Made by a program: the position numbers and the translations under genes
The notes under the pieces: generated by a model
What the model saw: only the letters and a program-made list of their open reading frames with translations
What the model was told of the DNA's origin: nothing
Databases searched by the model: none
In this document: piece by piece, positions 62,027 to 64,000 of the stretch
Numbering within the stretch: position 1 is the first letter of the stretch
Layout of the letters: the number at the start of each line of letters is the position of its first letter
Assembly (NCBI RefSeq): GCF_030124325.1
Contig: NZ_JASKLR010000020.1
Coordinates: 32,157-96,156, forward strand
Direction: 5' to 3'
DNA length: 64,000 bases
Source: Sinorhizobium sp. 8-89
GTDB taxonomy: Bacteria; Pseudomonadota; Alphaproteobacteria; Rhizobiales; Rhizobiaceae

Positions 62027-63355
62027 CTATTCGGCGGGCTGGACGACCGCCGGGATCGTTTCGACGGCGGGGGTTTCGCCGCCGAGCACGGCAGCAAGCT
62101 GCCCGCGGTCCAGTTCGCCTTCCCACTTCGCCACGACGATGGTGGCGACCGCATTGCCGATGAAGTTGGTGATCGCCCGGCATTCCGACATGAAACGGTC
62201 GATGCCGAGGATCAGCGCCATGCCGGCGACGGGCACGGCCGGAACGACGGAGAGCGTTGCGGCGAGCGTGATGAAGCCAGCGCCGGTGATACCGGCAGCC
62301 CCCTTCGAACTCAGCATGGCGACGAGCAGCAGCAGGATCTGGTCGCCGAAGGAGAGCGGAATATCGGTCGCCTGCGCGATGAAGAGCGCGGCAAGCGTCA
62401 TGTAGATGTTCGTGCCGTCGAGGTTGAAGGAATAGCCGGTCGGAATGACGAGGCCGACGACCGACCGCTTGCAGCCCGCTTTCTCCATCTTGTTCATAAG
62501 GCCCGGCAGCGCCGCTTCCGACGAGGAGGTTCCGAGCACGAGCAGCAGTTCTTCCTTAATGTAGCGGATGAGGGCGACGATCGAGAAGCCGTTGTAGCGT
62601 GCCACTGCGCCGAGCACGAGAAAGACGAAGAGGAAGGAGGTGAGATAGAAGGTGCCGATGAGCATGGCGAGATTGGCGATCGACGCCACGCCGTACTTGC
62701 CGATGGTGAACGCCATGGCGCCAAACGCGCCGATCGGGGCGGCCTTCATCAGGATCGCCACCAGGCGGAAGATCGGCGACGTCAGCGCATGCAGGAAGTC
62801 GACCACCGGCTGGCCCTTGTCACCGACCATGGCGAGCGCGATGCCGAACAGGACGGAGATGAACAGCACCTGCAGGATATCGCCATCGGCGAAGGCCGCG
62901 ACAAGCGTCGTCGGAATGATGTTCATGAGGAAGCCGGTGATCGACTGCTCATGTGCTTTTTCCGTATAGGTCGTGACCGCCTTCATATCGAGCGAGGCCG
63001 GGTCGATATGCATGCCGGAACCAGGCTGGACTACATTCGCGACCACGAGACCGACGACGAGCGCGAGCGTCGAGAAGGTCAGGAAGTAGATCATCGCCTT
63101 GCCGGCGACGCGCCCGACCTTGGCAAGATCGGTCATGCCCGCAATACCGGTCGCAACCGTCAGGAAGATGACCGGCGCGATGATCATCTTGACGAGCCTG
63201 ATGAAGGCGTCGCCGAGAGGTTTGAGCTCCGTGCCGATATCCGGATAGAGATGCCCGAGCAGAATGCCTGCGGCGATCGCCGCGAGGACCTGGACATAGA
63301 GATGCCGATACAGGGGTGTCTTGCCGCGGACCTCCGCGGAATGTTCGATGATCAT
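62027..63355 (-). CDS. dctA: C4-dicarboxylate transport protein DctA
   Basis: Proton/sodium-coupled symporter for succinate, fumarate and malate in the inner membrane, and in rhizobia the carbon supply for bacteroids. It has 442 residues with the DAACS-family features [20 protein letters not shown] near 290, [36 protein letters not shown], and the C-terminal [29 protein letters not shown]. The ATG at 63355 ([20 protein letters not shown]) has GGAGG 5 bp before it. An in-frame GTG at 63367 is less likely. It is divergent from dctB. Confidence 0.97.
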   Translation of the reverse strand: MIIEHSAEVRGKTPLYRHLYVQVLAAIAAGILLGHLYPDIGTELKPLGDAFIRLVKMIIAPVIFLTVATGIAGMTDLAKVGRVAGKAMIYFLTFSTLALVVGLVVANVVQPGSGMHIDPASLDMKAVTTYTEKAHEQSITGFLMNIIPTTLVAAFADGDILQVLFISVLFGIALAMVGDKGQPVVDFLHALTSPIFRLVAILMKAAPIGAFGAMAFTIGKYGVASIANLAMLIGTFYLTSFLFVFLVLGAVARYNGFSIVALIRYIKEELLLVLGTSSSEAALPGLMNKMEKAGCKRSVVGLVIPTGYSFNLDGTNIYMTLAALFIAQATDIPLSFGDQILLLLVAMLSSKGAAGITGAGFITLAATLSVVPAVPVAGMALILGIDRFMSECRAITNFIGNAVATIVVAKWEGELDRGQLAAVLGGETPAVETIPAVVQPAE

Positions 63356-63449
63356 GATATCCTCCACGAGGGCCTAGTCCGGCAACGCGCCGGGCCTCCC
63401 AGGCCATTTTCCGAAGAACGACAGCACCCGGCTGCCATGCGGAGGTAGT

Positions 63450-63465
63450 TGCAACGGGCGTGCCA
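63450..63465 (-). promoter_or_regulatory. Sigma-54 promoter of dctA
   Basis: On the minus strand TGGCACG-CCCG-TTGCA, an excellent match to the -24/-12 RpoN consensus, about 95 bp upstream of the dctA start. In rhizobia dctA is known to be activated by DctD with sigma-54. Confidence 0.92.
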
Positions 63466-63538
63466 GATTCGACGCGCACGAATAACGTCTTGATTCTCAA
63501 TATGTTTATATTTGACCGTTGGAGAACTCACGCCTGGA

Positions 63539-63556
63539 TGAGCGGAAATCCGCACA
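63539..63556. promoter_or_regulatory. Candidate DctD upstream activating site
   Basis: TGAGCGGAAATCCGCACA, with symmetric core GCGGA-AA-TCCGC, about 85 bp upstream of the -24/-12 element. It resembles the DctD sites of S. meliloti dctA. Only one copy is clear; the usual tandem partner was not recognised. Confidence 0.65.
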
Positions 63557-63582
63557 GATGAATTGGCACGCTGAGCGAAAAG

Positions 63583-64000
63583 ATGCACAATGCCGCGATG
63601 ACTGTTCCCGACAAAAATGAACTCGGCATTCTTCAGCGTCGCGCCCGGAGACTCTGGCTCGCCTTTACCGTGGTTGCGCTCGCGCTCCTTTCGCTCGGCT
63701 TTCTCGCAGCCGGCGAGTACGGCCGCTCGGAGGCGCTCCGCGCCTTGGCCGACCAGAGCCGGATCGACGCCAGCCTCAAGGCGGCGCTGTTGCGCGCCGT
63801 CGTCGAAAAACAGCGCGCGCTGCCTCTGGTGCTCGCCGACGACACGGCGATCCGCCAGTCGCTCCTGTCGCCCGACGCGCGTTCGCTCGACCAGATCAAC
63901 CGCAAGCTGGAGGAGCTTGCCACAAGTGCCGGCGCCGCGGTCGTCTATCTGATCAGGCTGGACGGCATCGCGGTCGCCGCCAGCAATTGGCGCGAGCCGA
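63583..64000 (+). CDS. dctB: C4-dicarboxylate sensor histidine kinase DctB, N-terminal part
   Basis: The gene runs off the right edge; about 139 residues are seen. After an N-terminal cytosolic stretch and one membrane helix (LWLAFTVVALALLSLGFLAAGEYG), the periplasmic PDC-type sensor begins. It carries the DctB-like RAVVEKQRALPLVLADDTAI, then LNRKLEEL-like and AAVVYLIRLDGIAVAASNWREP segments. It is divergent from dctA, as in S. meliloti. Start codons at 63583 (MHNAAMTVPDK) or 63598 are both possible; the first has a GAG upstream. Confidence 0.93.
   Translation, partial: MHNAAMTVPDKNELGILQRRARRLWLAFTVVALALLSLGFLAAGEYGRSEALRALADQSRIDASLKAALLRAVVEKQRALPLVLADDTAIRQSLLSPDARSLDQINRKLEELATSAGAAVVYLIRLDGIAVAASNWREP

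Noticed and set aside
63564..63580. A second sigma-54-like element (TGGCACG followed by CTGAGCGAA) on the plus strand before dctB
   Set aside because: The -24 half matches, but the -12 half lacks TTGC, so it is not a credible promoter.

Overview
The window is high-GC, densely coded DNA typical of a Sinorhizobium/Ensifer-type rhizobium. pcaR-pcaIJF at the left end and dctA/dctB at the right end are pSymB genes in S. meliloti. A repAB partition pair, many solute-importer operons and interspersed rhizobial palindromic repeats also fit a megaplasmid or chromid. The replicon assignment is inferred; no strain can be named from sequence alone. No tRNA, rRNA, CRISPR array or intact insertion sequence was seen.

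Layout. 1-4.5 kb: the tail of a P-loop kinase-like gene, then divergent pcaR / pcaIJF (last steps of the beta-ketoadipate pathway) around a 14-bp-arm inverted repeat, then acylphosphatase. 4.7-6.7 kb: a probable small RNA with three hairpins carrying CCUCC-rich loops, an ECF sigma factor, and a DUF4142-cupredoxin pair; the sigma gene and the pair share a promoter-like motif. 6.7-10.4 kb: a polar amino-acid ABC importer and a frameshifted GntR/FCD regulator. 10.6-19.9 kb: a carbohydrate ABC importer with a GH63-like hydrolase, a frameshifted LacI regulator and a GH42 beta-galactosidase. 20.0-29.0 kb: a VOC protein, then a LacI-controlled operon with a kinase / M23 peptidase-like / phospho-lyase fusion, an SDR and an amino-acid importer, then another SDR. 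Both LacI systems share AAACGTTT-type operators, twice as pairs exactly 21 bp apart.

29.3-42.5 kb: cell-envelope and maintenance genes: L,D-transpeptidase, small lipoproteins, an ICMT-like / acyltransferase / SDR-SEC-C operon, a ParDE-like toxin-antitoxin pair, a soluble FtsK without the usual membrane domain, an acyltransferase-3 protein, a ferritin-like protein, and repAB without repC. 42.7-49.0 kb: a ribose-type sugar importer with its LacI regulator and a perfect 14-bp operator. 49.2-55.5 kb: a small unknown gene and the urea importer urtABCDE. 56.1-61.9 kb: a frameshifted ATP-dependent DNA ligase, then a hybrid histidine kinase whose sensor is an NCS1-type transporter plus a Cys-rich module, with its LuxR-type response regulator. 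62.0-64 kb: dctA with terminator, sigma-54 promoter and DctD-like site, and the start of dctB.

The strongest leads for something undescribed are the anti-Shine-Dalgarno-like small RNA beside an ECF sigma regulon, the transporter-histidine kinase fusion beside urea uptake, the kinase-M23-phospho-lyase fusion operon, and the shared 21-bp-phased LacI operators. Three genes (GntR, LacI, DNA ligase) each need one extra base to restore a family-like protein. Either these are real lesions or the read accuracy is imperfect in short homopolymers.
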